A stretch of 10,589 nucleotides of DNA from a bacterium (lineage in GTDB: Bacteria > SZUA-182 > SZUA-191): the NCBI GenBank assembly GCA_003230535.1, contig QIEW01000272.1:1-10589 (forward strand), written 5' to 3'. This document shows positions 1 to 7,463 of this stretch, piece by piece (within the stretch, counting starts at the first letter, position 1; each line of letters opens with the position of its first letter). The notes beneath the pieces are model-generated. The model did no database searches. It saw only the letters and a program-made list of their open reading frames with translations, and was not told where the DNA came from. The position numbers and the translations under genes are program-made.

Positions 1-10
1 AAACAATTGG

Positions 11-46
11 TTTATCCTCCGCGCTCTCTGTGTCCTCCGCGGTTAA
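11..46. repeat. GC-rich dispersed repeat with internal direct repeat
   Basis: The 9-mer TCCTCCGCG occurs at 15-23 and again at 33-41, separated by CTCTCTGTG-like sequence, in an otherwise AT-rich edge. Read on the minus strand it has the form AACCGCGGAGGACACAGAG, which resembles a family of intergenic repeats (AACCGCAGAGG-type) that I recall from many environmental bacterial genomes. Only one copy is in the window, so dispersal is inferred. Confidence 0.35.
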
Positions 47-295
47 TAATTTATGGTTTTTGTAGATTGTCAATCCTTGCGTAAGGTGAGTGAACATTTT
101 GTTTTTTGACCGTTACTTTGTAAGTAGCTGTATTCAAATAACATCATTAATGTTTACCATGGATTTATGAATAATCCGGAACCTATCCTTACTGCTAAGT
201 ATTCATAAAATCATTCTGTTTGTCAACCCGAGTTTGATACCCCACATCCACCCCAATGGACAACAGCAACCTGGTCAGATAAAACAGGCAGCGCC

Positions 296-406
296 CTAGA
301 AATGAACTGTCTTTAATATTGTATATGTGAACAGAAACACAAACAAGAACCACACAATACCAATAACGGTTATAAAAAAATATTTTTTCCTTATTTTTAT
401 TTTCAT
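296..406 (-). CDS. Possible 36-residue single-pass membrane peptide
   Basis: I do not recognise this frame. It runs from ATG (406-404) to TAG (298-296). The first nine residues, MKIKIRKKY, are strongly basic. They are followed by about 20 hydrophobic residues (FFITVIGIVWFLFVFLF) and a short tail, TYTILKTVHF. This positive-then-hydrophobic layout suits a small inner-membrane peptide with its N terminus inside. A promoter match at 449-477 would give a leader of about 36 bases. Against it: no Shine-Dalgarno is visible (upstream bases are ATTGGCAAAATATT), and T-rich DNA encodes Phe/Leu/Ile/Val by chance. A competing 77-residue frame starts at 428 and ends at 195 with no convincing features. I see no other gene in 47-683. 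Confidence 0.22.
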   Translation of the reverse strand: MKIKIRKKYFFITVIGIVWFLFVFLFTYTILKTVHF

Positions 407-448
407 AATATTTTGCCAATTTATCCATTCGATTTAACCAGATAAGTA

Positions 449-477
449 ACTATAATAAATAACATTGAGTAAGTCAA
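449..477 (-). promoter_or_regulatory. Sigma-70-like promoter, minus strand
   Basis: On the minus strand, TTGACT (477-472) and TATAGT (454-449) are separated by exactly 17 bases; each hexamer matches five of six consensus positions. Transcription would start near 442 and read toward the small frames at 406 and 428. AT-rich DNA makes chance matches common, so this is a candidate only. Confidence 0.4.
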
Positions 478-618
478 TAACATTTACCCCCTGATAAACA
501 TGGCGGTTTTGTTGGTAAGTCAACAATTAGATTGTAGGGACTGACCTCCATATTTTTATAATTTTCCTGAAAAATGGCATCTGGCATCAGATAATGCTGG
601 CTAATCAGTTGATATTAT

Positions 619-638
619 GTTACAATTACCTCTGTAAC
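619..638. promoter_or_regulatory. Dyad GTTACA-N8-TGTAAC over a probable extended -10 element
   Basis: A perfect 6-bp inverted repeat, GTTACA (619-624) and TGTAAC (633-638) with an 8-base spacer, lies 46 bases upstream of the radical SAM start. It overlaps TGTTACAAT (618-626), which reads as an extended -10 element. A second dyad, CCATCA-A-TGATGG, follows at 638-650. The position suits an operator for the downstream gene, but no regulator is encoded nearby and no known site was matched. Confidence 0.3.
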
Positions 639-683
639 CATCAATGATGGCGGCACATCTCCATAAGGAGGGAGAGATAAGAG

Positions 684-1568
684 GTGAAATTTCTCAAAAA
701 GATCGGTCTATTCTATAAGTGGGCGTTTACCGATATTAAGGCAACCGCGGCTGTTGATCTCACCAATCGTTGTAATCTGAAATGTACACATTGTTACTGG
801 TGGAAGGAGGAACAGCCTCCTGAATTAGATGATGAGGCAATGCTGGCATTTCTAAGGCGCTTACGGGCATCGGGGACGCGCTCGGCCACCCTGTATGGAG
901 GGGAGCCTATGTTACGCCCCAATATCTGTGAGGCAGCCAGCCGCATATTTGACTTCACCCTCATCTTTACAAACGGCACCCAGGGGTATTTACCCATAAA
1001 CGCCCAATGGCTCCTTTCACTAGATGGTCCCCGGGAGGTTCACGATAAAATCAGGGGGGAGGGTGTCTATGATACTGTTATGAGCAACATAACAAAAGCT
1101 CCCAGAAAGCCGATTATCCACACCACTATCACCCGTCAAAATCAGAACCATATTGAAGAATTTTTAGAAGAGATGAGTTCTCAGCCGATCAGAGGGGTTG
1201 GCTTCAGTTTTTTCACTCCACATAAGGGGAGTGATAATGCTCTCTTTATTCCATTAGATGAGCGGGATAAACTTTTAGATGATCTCTTGCGCTTAAAAAA
1301 GAAATATTGGCGGCTGATGGGATTTTCAAAAGGAATGGCTTATCAGATGAAGCAGTCGGGGGAGTTTTCGGAATGGAATTCTCTGGAGAAGTGTTCATTG
1401 GGAGATATGTGCCGGTGCTATAACGCTGACGGCACCCCTAAACCATGCACATATGGGAAGGCCGCTGATTGCTCCCGTTGCGGATGCATGGGAATCGCCT
1501 CCTACCGCGCCGCCTTCAAACATTACGACCCGGTAGCCCTTTATACTGTTTTCTCTATCATAGATTGA
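684..1568 (+). CDS. Radical SAM protein with cysteine-rich C-terminal tail
   Basis: This is a radical SAM iron-sulfur enzyme of 294 residues. The CX3CX2C motif that binds the SAM-cleaving [4Fe-4S] cluster is at Cys30, Cys34 and Cys37 (CNLKCTHCY). The SAM-contacting GGEP is at 72-75, and LSLDGP at 111-116 is a typical barrel strand. After the barrel there are seven more cysteines at 237, 243, 245, 255, 263, 266 and 268. This suggests a SPASM-like tail holding one or two auxiliary clusters, common in peptide-modifying and some coenzyme-maturation enzymes. The GTG start is chosen because AAGGAGGG lies at 665-672 and the protein begins in register (MKFLKKIGLFYKWAF). No precursor peptide, methyltransferase or transporter is next to it, so the substrate cannot be named. 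The gene appears monocistronic, followed by a 730-base repeat-filled gap. Confidence 0.88.
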   Translation: MKFLKKIGLFYKWAFTDIKATAAVDLTNRCNLKCTHCYWWKEEQPPELDDEAMLAFLRRLRASGTRSATLYGGEPMLRPNICEAASRIFDFTLIFTNGTQGYLPINAQWLLSLDGPREVHDKIRGEGVYDTVMSNITKAPRKPIIHTTITRQNQNHIEEFLEEMSSQPIRGVGFSFFTPHKGSDNALFIPLDERDKLLDDLLRLKKKYWRLMGFSKGMAYQMKQSGEFSEWNSLEKCSLGDMCRCYNADGTPKPCTYGKAADCSRCGCMGIASYRAAFKHYDPVALYTVFSIID

Positions 1569-1684
1569 TCCTGCCGCTCAAAACATGATAAGCCGCCAAG
1601 TAAAAGCGGTATAAATTTTGGACAAACACTTGTAGGAAGAAATAAACTAGTGGAGCGTTTCAATAAAATATAGACAAATAATTG

Positions 1685-1767
1685 TGTCATTGCGAGGAAT
1701 GAAACGACGAAGCAACCCCTTGTTTTCCCGCGGCATATGAGATTGCTTCACTTCGTTCGCAATGACA
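1685..1767. repeat. Palindromic repeat of the GTCATTGCGAGG type
   Basis: TGTCATTGCG at 1685-1694 is perfectly complementary to CGCAATGACA at 1758-1767. The inner arms (AACGACGAAGCAAC against GATTGCTTCACTTCG) continue the pairing imperfectly, giving an 83-bp hairpin-forming unit. I recall this sequence type as a non-coding intergenic repeat in many unrelated bacterial genomes. It could fold in RNA downstream of the radical SAM gene, but it lacks a T tract and is not a standard terminator. Confidence 0.7.
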
Positions 1768-1867
1768 TTTAAACGTATGCTTTTTACTGATTTAGAGATA
1801 ATTAAGATTATGGATCGAATATATTTATTTGTATTGTATGCTTCTCCTTAATAAAATAGAGGAGTGG

Positions 1868-1943
1868 GGCGGTTAAAGCGAGGCGGAACCGCCAATAACA
1901 TGCGCACTAGGATAGGCGGAACCGGCTTACGCCTTGTTCCGCC
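1868..1943. repeat. Double hairpin repeat of the GGCGGAAC type
   Basis: Two adjacent hairpins are visible. GGCGGTT (1868-1874) pairs with AACCGCC (1887-1893). GGCGGAAC (1915-1922) pairs with GTTCCGCC (1936-1943), with an inner GGC/GCC continuing the second stem. Both stems carry related GGCGG..CCGCC ends, so the unit looks like a tandem of related palindromes. The GC content contrasts sharply with the AT-rich surroundings, which supports a dispersed repeat rather than local sequence. Confidence 0.55.
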
Positions 1944-2098
1944 CTACTAACTGTTTATTTACCACTTACAGCGAAACTATTTTCCTGCGTTTGGACAATG
2001 GGTTGAATGCTATGAAAAAAGTGAAGAGGATGTTCTGTGATGATGCGTTCGAAGAGTTTGACGGAGATTAGCATGTCTGTCTGAGTTTCCAGGGATAG

Positions 2099-2260
2099 TA
2101 ATACTAAGTTGCATTCAAAGTATAAACTCATTATCTTTGATCTTTCGGCTTGTCCTCAAGCCGAAAGGTTTAAGGGTAGCGCGCCCCTTTAGTAGTTTCG
2201 GCCTGAGACAGGCCGAAACATCTAAATGATATCTATATGTTTGATGGCAACTTGGTATAA
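2099..2260. mobile_element. Candidate miniature inverted-repeat element (MITE)
   Basis: The ends form imperfect terminal inverted repeats: TAATACTAAGTTGC (2099-2112) against GCAACTTGGTATAA (2247-2260), pairing at 12 of 14 positions. Inside are two near-identical hairpins. CTTTCGGCTTG (2142-2152) pairs with CAAGCCGAAAG (2157-2167) around a 4-base loop, and GTTTCGGCCTG (2195-2205) pairs with CAGGCCGAAAC (2209-2219) around a 3-base loop. At about 160 bp with no coding frame it fits a non-autonomous element mobilised in trans. A clear target duplication is not visible, so the exact ends are uncertain. Confidence 0.5.
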
Positions 2261-2261
2261 G
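2253..2261 (+). promoter_or_regulatory. Possible extended -10 promoter for the yhaO-yhaN pair
   Basis: TGGTATAAG has the TGn motif followed by TATAAG, a five-of-six match to the -10 consensus, about 40 bases before the yhaO start. No good -35 hexamer lies 17 bases upstream (CTATAT), as expected for an extended -10 promoter. It sits inside the right terminal repeat of the candidate miniature element. This is inferred from sequence only. Confidence 0.35.
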
Positions 2262-2301
2262 ATATCATTCAACACTCACACATGATTACGGGGAGGGACA
2301 A

Positions 2302-3564
2302 TTGTTCAAATTTCTGCACGCGGCCGATATTCACCTCGACAGTCCCCCGGTGGGACTTCAGCAGTATGAAGGAGCCCCTATCGGGGAGATTCGGGGGGCC
2401 ACCCGTCGGGCGTTTCAGAATCTTGTAGAACTGGCGCTCAATGAGGAAGTAGCCTTTGTGCTAATCGCTGGCGACTTGTATGACGGAGATTGGCCTGACT
2501 ATAACACCGGTCTCTTCTTCGCCGCTCAAATGACCAAACTCCATGAAGCTGACATCAAGGTTTTCATCGTCGCCGGCAACCATGATGCAGCAAGCCAGAT
2601 TACCAAGCGTCTTCGCATGCCCGACAATGTGAAATTCCTGTCTGTTCACAAGCCTGAGACGGTGATCCTGGAGGATATTGGCGTGGCTGTTCACGGACAG
2701 GGGTTTTCCTCTCGTGCCGTAACAGACAATCTCTCCCTCAACTATCCAGATCCTCTCCGAAGTCTTTTCAATTTAGGTCTCCTTCATACCAGTCTCAACG
2801 GGCGTGAGGGACATGAGCCATATGCGCCTTGCTCTCTGGATAACCTTGTTTCCAAGAATTATAACTATTGGGCCCTTGGGCATGTCCATAAACGAGAAGT
2901 ACTTTCAAGTGACCCCTGGGCGTTTTTCCCCGGTAACTTACAAGGCCGGCACGCAAAGGAGACCGGCTCAAAGGGCGCCATTCTGGTAATGGTCGAAGAC
3001 GGGATGGTAGCTTCAGCAGAGCATTGTGACCTCGATGTAGTCCGCTGGGAGGTGTGCGAAATCGATACAACCATGGCTGCATCAGGGCATGATGTAGTTG
3101 ATCTCGTGCGAGAGACTATAGCCTCTCAGTCTGATGCCGCAGGTGGCCGCATTCTAGCCGTCCGCGTCCGACTCGTCGGGACTTCAGAGGCGCATGGACA
3201 CCTGTCCAGCGATCCTGAACATTGGACAAACCAGATACGGGCAACCGTCTTCGATATCAGTAATGATGTCTGGATCGAAAAGGTAGTATTTCACACAAAG
3301 ACGCCTATTGACCTTGAAACGCTTTTGGAGCACGACGACCCGGTTGGAGGGCTGTTACGCACCCTACAAAAGATGCGCAGTAAAAACCAAAATGACGTCA
3401 GGGAATTGCTGAAGGAGTTTGGTGACCTAAAGAACAAACTGCCAGCAGAGTACCGACAACTAGATGAGGCCATTGATTTTAACGATCCCGCCTCCCTTAC
3501 CCCGCTGATCGAGGATGTCGAACAGTTCCTCGTGCCGCGGCTCCTGGAGAGGACGGAATCATGA
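2302..3564 (+). CDS. yhaO: YhaO/SbcD-like DNA exonuclease, Mre11 family
   Basis: A 420-residue calcineurin-like phosphoesterase of the Mre11/SbcD type, closest in layout to Bacillus YhaO (about 400 residues). All metal-binding motifs are visible: DIH at 9-11, GDLYD at 57-61, GNHD at 92-95, His162 in LLHTS and GHVH at 193-196. The catalytic domain fills roughly residues 1-240; the rest is an accessory region that in this family contacts DNA and the partner ATPase. The start is TTG. It is supported by GGGAGG at 2291-2296 and by the near-canonical N terminus FKFLHAADIHLDSP, where a later start would remove the first metal ligand. The stop codon overlaps the ATG of the yhaN-like gene by 4 bases, indicating coupled translation and a complex. 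Such pairs process DNA ends. Nothing suggests inactivation. Confidence 0.93.
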   Translation: MFKFLHAADIHLDSPPVGLQQYEGAPIGEIRGATRRAFQNLVELALNEEVAFVLIAGDLYDGDWPDYNTGLFFAAQMTKLHEADIKVFIVAGNHDAASQITKRLRMPDNVKFLSVHKPETVILEDIGVAVHGQGFSSRAVTDNLSLNYPDPLRSLFNLGLLHTSLNGREGHEPYAPCSLDNLVSKNYNYWALGHVHKREVLSSDPWAFFPGNLQGRHAKETGSKGAILVMVEDGMVASAEHCDLDVVRWEVCEIDTTMAASGHDVVDLVRETIASQSDAAGGRILAVRVRLVGTSEAHGHLSSDPEHWTNQIRATVFDISNDVWIEKVVFHTKTPIDLETLLEHDDPVGGLLRTLQKMRSKNQNDVRELLKEFGDLKNKLPAEYRQLDEAIDFNDPASLTPLIEDVEQFLVPRLLERTES

Positions 3565-6500
3565 AACTGCTAAATCTGCATCTTATTCGCTTTGGGCTGT
3601 TCACTAATCTCGACATTAATCTAGCAACGGGCAGGAAGAGATTCCACGTGATCTTTGGTTCCAACGAGGCGGGAAAGAGTACCGTCTTACGTGCGGTAAT
3701 GGGTCTCCTGTTCGGAATCCCGGAAACCACCCTGGATGACCATGTTCACAAGAAAGCTGATCTGAGGATCGGCGCGCGACTCGAAGGACGCGAGGGGAAG
3801 CAACTGCAAGTGATACGACGCAAGGGCCGCAAGAAGACCCTGCTCGACATAGAGGGGAATGTGCTCGATGAATCGATTCTAACCCCCTTGTTACAGGGTG
3901 TTGGTCGCGAACTATTCGAAACAATGTTTGGTCTCAGCCATGAGGCGCTAGTACGAGGCGGGCAGGATCTGCTTTCAGGAAAAGGTGAACTGGGCGAAAG
4001 CCTGTTTGGAGCTGGCATTGGCGTTCGCAGTATTCACTCGCTACGCACATCTCTTTGTGATAAAGCTGAAGCCATCTTTACGCCGGGCGCCCATAAACGA
4101 CCGCTTAATCTTGCTCTAAAGACGTTTCAAGAAGCCAAAAGGAAAATCGTTCAATTCTCGCTGAAGCCAAAAGGCTGGGAAGATCTGCAAGCGAAACTTC
4201 AAAAGGCCAGAAAACAACTCAAGACATTGGAACAAGAACGTCAGGATGTCAGCGCTGCGCTTAATCGACTCAAGCGTCTCCAGCGAGCGCTGCCACAGGT
4301 TCGAAAACAGGAAGAGTTGATCGGGCAGAAAAATTTACTCGGGGAAGTAAAGCTTGTTCACGAGTCCTCAACGGAGGAACGGATAAAAGCTCAACACATT
4401 TTGGATAATGCAGATGTTCAGGTACAAAAGTTGATTGACGAAAAAGATCAATGTGAAAGAGACTTGGCAAAACTTGATGTACCAGAGAAGTTACTGGCGC
4501 GGGAAGACGCTCTTGAGGATCTGAGAGACCGTCTCGGAGCACACAAAAAAGCAATGCAAGACTTACCTGCTCTCTCAGCCGAAGTAGCTTCTGACTATCA
4601 GGATGCTCGGCTCTTTCTCCGGGAGTTAGGACGCGTCGAGTCCCTTGATAAAGTGGATCGGCTCCGAATTGATGTGGCAACTCGGGCGCGGATTCGGGCG
4701 CTCGCCCAGAAATTCGCCCTGCTTGATATAGCCCAGCGAAAGGCCGAAAAAGATCTTATCGAGGTTGATAGAACCCTGCAGGACCTTAAGCGTCAGAATG
4801 AAAAGCTTCCACGGCCGCAGGACGCCAATGTGCTGCGACGAATTGTTGTCAGCATTCGTAAGCGTGGCGACCTCGATACACAGCTCCACAAATTGACGTG
4901 TGATATCGAAGAACTGGAAGCCAAAGCTGAGAATAAGCTCTCCGGAATCCTGCTTTGGAAAGGGTCTTTAGACGAGATCGAGGGAATCCCTCTGCCTCCG
5001 GAGGAGACATTGAAGCGTTTTCAGACGAAATTTCGGGAGTTGGATAAGAGGCGGGAACACGTAGAGGCAAAAAAAACGGATTTGGTAAAGGATCTCGAAC
5101 GGGTTGACAGCAACCTCGTTGAGCTGGAGGCACGCGGCACGGTCACCTCTGAAGATGAATTGAAAAGCGTACGGACGGCACGCGACGAAATCTGGCGGCA
5201 GATCCGGAACATCTGGATCGATGGTGATCCTACGCTGGCTGATGCGCCCGGGACGCTTGCCGCTGAGTATGAAAGCAAAGTCCGAAAGGCTGACGATACT
5301 GCCGACAGGTTGTGGCATGACGCGGATCGCGCGGCAAAGCATTCCACCCTCAGTACGGAGCGTAAGCGGTACGAAACCGAATACACGGGGTTTGGTCAAC
5401 AACTCGCAGAAATCGGGAAGGATACAGACTTACTCGAAAACCAATGGCGTGAGCTTTGGAAGCCGGCTCGCATCGAACCGCTGCCGCCGGGTGAAATGCG
5501 GGGTTGGCTCGACCGGCATGAGAAACTCGCTGATTCCGTCGCTCAGCTAAGAAAGTACAAGCAAGAACAGAACATGCTGCTTCAGGAAATCAGGGAATTC
5601 CGCAATCAATGTAACCAGGAACTTACCAAGTTAGGTCAGCGGGCGCCAACTGGAAATGAATCACTATCCGACCTGCTTGACCAGGCTGAGGAAGTTGTAG
5701 ATAGTCTCGACGCGACAGAGCGAACGCGCAACCAGGTACTGCGAGACCTTGAGAAGTCAGGAACCTCCAGGGAAAACCAACAAAAGGAACATGAGCGTTC
5801 TCAGGAAGCCTTGGAACAGTGGCGCTCCAATTGGGGACGTGCGGTGCAAGTCATCGGCATTGATTCAAATGCCGCCACCGAGGAGGCTGAAGCAATCTTG
5901 AACACACACTCCCAACTCTTTCAGAAGATCGATGCTGGACGCCGAGATCAGACTCGCATTGATCGCATTAAAAGTGACGCGCGCCAATTCGCTGATGGTG
6001 TTGCTACACTGGCCCGGGAATTCGCTCCGGATCTTGATGGTACGCAGGCCGAAGAGGCGGCTGTCAAACTCGTCAATCGGCTCAAAATAGGTAAGGAAGC
6101 TTTGAAAGACCGGGATAATCTCAACAAACGCCTGCAACAGATCCTTAAGGAACTTAACAGTCTGAAACGGGAACGGGAAGGTGCGCAGGCAACGATAGAC
6201 CGTTTGATGGAGAGCGCTTGTTGCAACACCCCGGAAGAGCTGGAGCAAGTGGAACGTCAATCCAAAGAGTATAGGGATATCGTTTCAAAGCTCAAGGACT
6301 TAGAGGAACAGTTGCTCGGTGAGGGTATACCGCTCAAAGAGCTTATTGAGCAAGCTCAGGCAGTTGATCCAGACACATTGCCTTCTGAGATACAAAGGCT
6401 TGAAGGGAACTGTAACCGCCTTGTAAATGAATGCGACCAACTCCGCGAAGAAGTTGGCAGTCTAAAGAACGAGTTAGGCTCAATGGATGGCGTCCAGGAA

Positions 6501-7067
6501 GCGGCAGACGCAGCTGTGGAAGCTCAAGAGACACTAGCCGCAATTAGGTATTACGTTGAAACTTATACGCGGACTAAACTGGCTGCGCTACTTTTGGATC
6601 GGGAAATCAAGCGTTACCGGGAAGAAAATCAGGGCCCGGTTTTGCAGCGGGCCGGTGAGATTCTTCGCCATATTACGCTGGGCGCTTTTGTGGGACTAAC
6701 CTCCGGTTTCGGCGCCGGTGATCAACTTATTCTTCTTTGTATCCGGAATAACGAAGAAAAGGTGCCGGTTGAAGGCTTGAGCGATGGCACGCGGGACCAA
6801 CTCTACCTATCGCTTCGGCTGGCGAGTATCGAACGACACGTGGCACACAATGAGCCTCTTCCGCTAATCATTGATGATGTGCTTATCAATTTTGATGACC
6901 GACGTGCACAAGCAACCCTGGAGCTGCTAAGCCACATTTCTGAGAAGACACAAGTTCTGTTTTTCACTCACCATGCAAGGCTACTGGAACTGGCTCGGGA
7001 CTCGATACCGAAAAATCTCCTAAAAGAGCATAACCTGGGTCAGATGAACGCTACCTGTGCCAGGTAG
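3561..7067 (+). CDS. yhaN: YhaN-like SMC/Rad50-type ATPase
   Basis: A 1168-residue coiled-coil ATPase partnering the upstream nuclease. The N-terminal half-site has Walker A GSNEAGKST at 33-41 after MKLLNLHLIRFG, and the YhaN-type segment LFETMFGLSHEALVRGG follows. A long, charged, heptad-rich region covers roughly 185-1000. The C-terminal half-site has the ABC signature LSDGTRDQ (1073-1080), Walker B LIIDD (1102-1106) and FFTHH (1134-1138) as the switch histidine. It is longer than Bacillus YhaN (about 960 residues), the excess apparently in the coiled coil. No CXXC zinc hook is present; the adjacent pair Cys887-Cys888 does not fit one. Translation is coupled by ATGA, with GGAGAGGA at 3546-3553 as ribosome binding site. 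By analogy with SbcC/Rad50, ATP binding would gate nuclease access to DNA ends. Confidence 0.93.
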   Translation: MKLLNLHLIRFGLFTNLDINLATGRKRFHVIFGSNEAGKSTVLRAVMGLLFGIPETTLDDHVHKKADLRIGARLEGREGKQLQVIRRKGRKKTLLDIEGNVLDESILTPLLQGVGRELFETMFGLSHEALVRGGQDLLSGKGELGESLFGAGIGVRSIHSLRTSLCDKAEAIFTPGAHKRPLNLALKTFQEAKRKIVQFSLKPKGWEDLQAKLQKARKQLKTLEQERQDVSAALNRLKRLQRALPQVRKQEELIGQKNLLGEVKLVHESSTEERIKAQHILDNADVQVQKLIDEKDQCERDLAKLDVPEKLLAREDALEDLRDRLGAHKKAMQDLPALSAEVASDYQDARLFLRELGRVESLDKVDRLRIDVATRARIRALAQKFALLDIAQRKAEKDLIEVDRTLQDLKRQNEKLPRPQDANVLRRIVVSIRKRGDLDTQLHKLTCDIEELEAKAENKLSGILLWKGSLDEIEGIPLPPEETLKRFQTKFRELDKRREHVEAKKTDLVKDLERVDSNLVELEARGTVTSEDELKSVRTARDEIWRQIRNIWIDGDPTLADAPGTLAAEYESKVRKADDTADRLWHDADRAAKHSTLSTERKRYETEYTGFGQQLAEIGKDTDLLENQWRELWKPARIEPLPPGEMRGWLDRHEKLADSVAQLRKYKQEQNMLLQEIREFRNQCNQELTKLGQRAPTGNESLSDLLDQAEEVVDSLDATERTRNQVLRDLEKSGTSRENQQKEHERSQEALEQWRSNWGRAVQVIGIDSNAATEEAEAILNTHSQLFQKIDAGRRDQTRIDRIKSDARQFADGVATLAREFAPDLDGTQAEEAAVKLVNRLKIGKEALKDRDNLNKRLQQILKELNSLKREREGAQATIDRLMESACCNTPEELEQVERQSKEYRDIVSKLKDLEEQLLGEGIPLKELIEQAQAVDPDTLPSEIQRLEGNCNRLVNECDQLREEVGSLKNELGSMDGVQEAADAAVEAQETLAAIRYYVETYTRTKLAALLLDREIKRYREENQGPVLQRAGEILRHITLGAFVGLTSGFGAGDQLILLCIRNNEEKVPVEGLSDGTRDQLYLSLRLASIERHVAHNEPLPLIIDDVLINFDDRRAQATLELLSHISEKTQVLFFTHHARLLELARDSIPKNLLKEHNLGQMNATCAR

Positions 7068-7068
7068 C
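7050..7068 (+). other. Hairpin over the yhaN stop codon
   Basis: GCTACCTG (7050-7057) pairs perfectly with CAGGTAGC (7061-7068) around a 3-base loop, and the TAG stop (7065-7067) lies in the right arm. There is no T tract, so it is not a standard intrinsic terminator. It may slow or protect the 3' end of the operon mRNA, or may be chance. Confidence 0.4.
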
Positions 7069-7317
7069 GGGAGATCGAAAAATGTTAACGGACTTTCGCT
7101 TTTAAAACCGGTACTTATAGAGAGCGCCGCGGATGGATCAACAAACACGGCATTGACCTATAATTCACCTGCCACCTGAATGCTGGCGGCGGGAGCGGTG
7201 CTGCCTGCATACAAAATACCCGACCCTCCGCCCTGCTACACCTCTACCAGATTTCACCTGAATGGGGAGAGAATGAGATGGACTGGATTGTCAAGACCAA
7301 ATTTACACTTTTTTTAA
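7068..7317. other. Gap between the yhaN-like gene and the IS982 remnant
   Basis: About 250 bases with no recognised gene. Short open stretches (for example one ending at the TGA of 7177-7179) lack starts, ribosome binding sites or recognisable protein sequence. A 10-base direct repeat, CACCTGAATG, occurs at 7173-7182 and 7255-7264. The sequence is GC-richer than the AT-rich element that follows, so it may be a degraded remnant. Confidence 0.5.
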
Positions 7318-7390
7318 CCTGAGCTCGATATAAATATTGTTGTATTTACAGGCTATATTATGTGTTTCCCTGAGTTTTTCACAAAAAAAG

Positions 7391-7463
7391 TTGACGTACC
7401 TCCTGTTGCTATAAATAATATTTTGTAAAAGCAGATATTATCATATTCAACAAGGAGGTACGT
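7391..7463 (+). promoter_or_regulatory. IS982 promoter nested in a Shine-Dalgarno-masking inverted repeat
   Basis: TTGACG (7391-7396) and AATAAT (7414-7419), 17 bases apart, form a good sigma-70-like promoter with a start near 7426. ACGTACCTCCTGTTG (7394-7408) is complementary, apart from one bulged A, to CAACAAGGAGGTACGT (7448-7463), which contains the strong ribosome binding site AAGGAGGT (7452-7459). RNA made from this promoter lacks the left arm and leaves the site free. RNA reading through from outside would contain both arms and could hide it. IS10 and IS50 are known to use this logic. Confidence 0.55.

Larger units (their letters stand above)
1569..2301. other. Gene-free gap filled with palindromic repeats
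   Basis: No reading frame of useful length is supported here. The 733 bases contain a TCATTGCGAGG-type palindrome (1685-1767), two GGCGGAAC-type hairpins (1868-1943) and a likely miniature inverted-repeat element (2099-2260). A 19-codon frame, MKKVKRMFCDDAFEEFDGD, at 2012-2071 lacks a ribosome binding site and is not called. The rest is AT-rich sequence without recognisable signals. Confidence 0.7.

Noticed and set aside
11-46. Repeated TCCTCCGCG unit as a possible CRISPR fragment
   Set aside because: Only two 9-base copies, 18 bases apart from start to start, with no conserved longer repeat, spacers or cas genes.
195-428. 77-residue minus-strand reading frame
   Set aside because: Low-complexity AT-derived sequence with no motif and no ribosome binding site. 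The overlapping 36-residue frame has a clearer membrane-peptide profile, though neither is secure.
2012-2071. 19-codon frame MKKVKRMFCDDAFEEFDGD in the repeat-filled gap
   Set aside because: No Shine-Dalgarno before the ATG, too short to judge, and located among non-coding repeats.
2461-6543. Numerous minus-strand frames opposite the yhaO- and yhaN-like genes
   Set aside because: They are antisense shadows of two genes whose motifs and lengths are fully explained by the plus strand.
7173-7264. Direct repeat CACCTGAATG, two copies
   Set aside because: Ten bases with 72 bases between and no associated structure or gene; could easily be chance.
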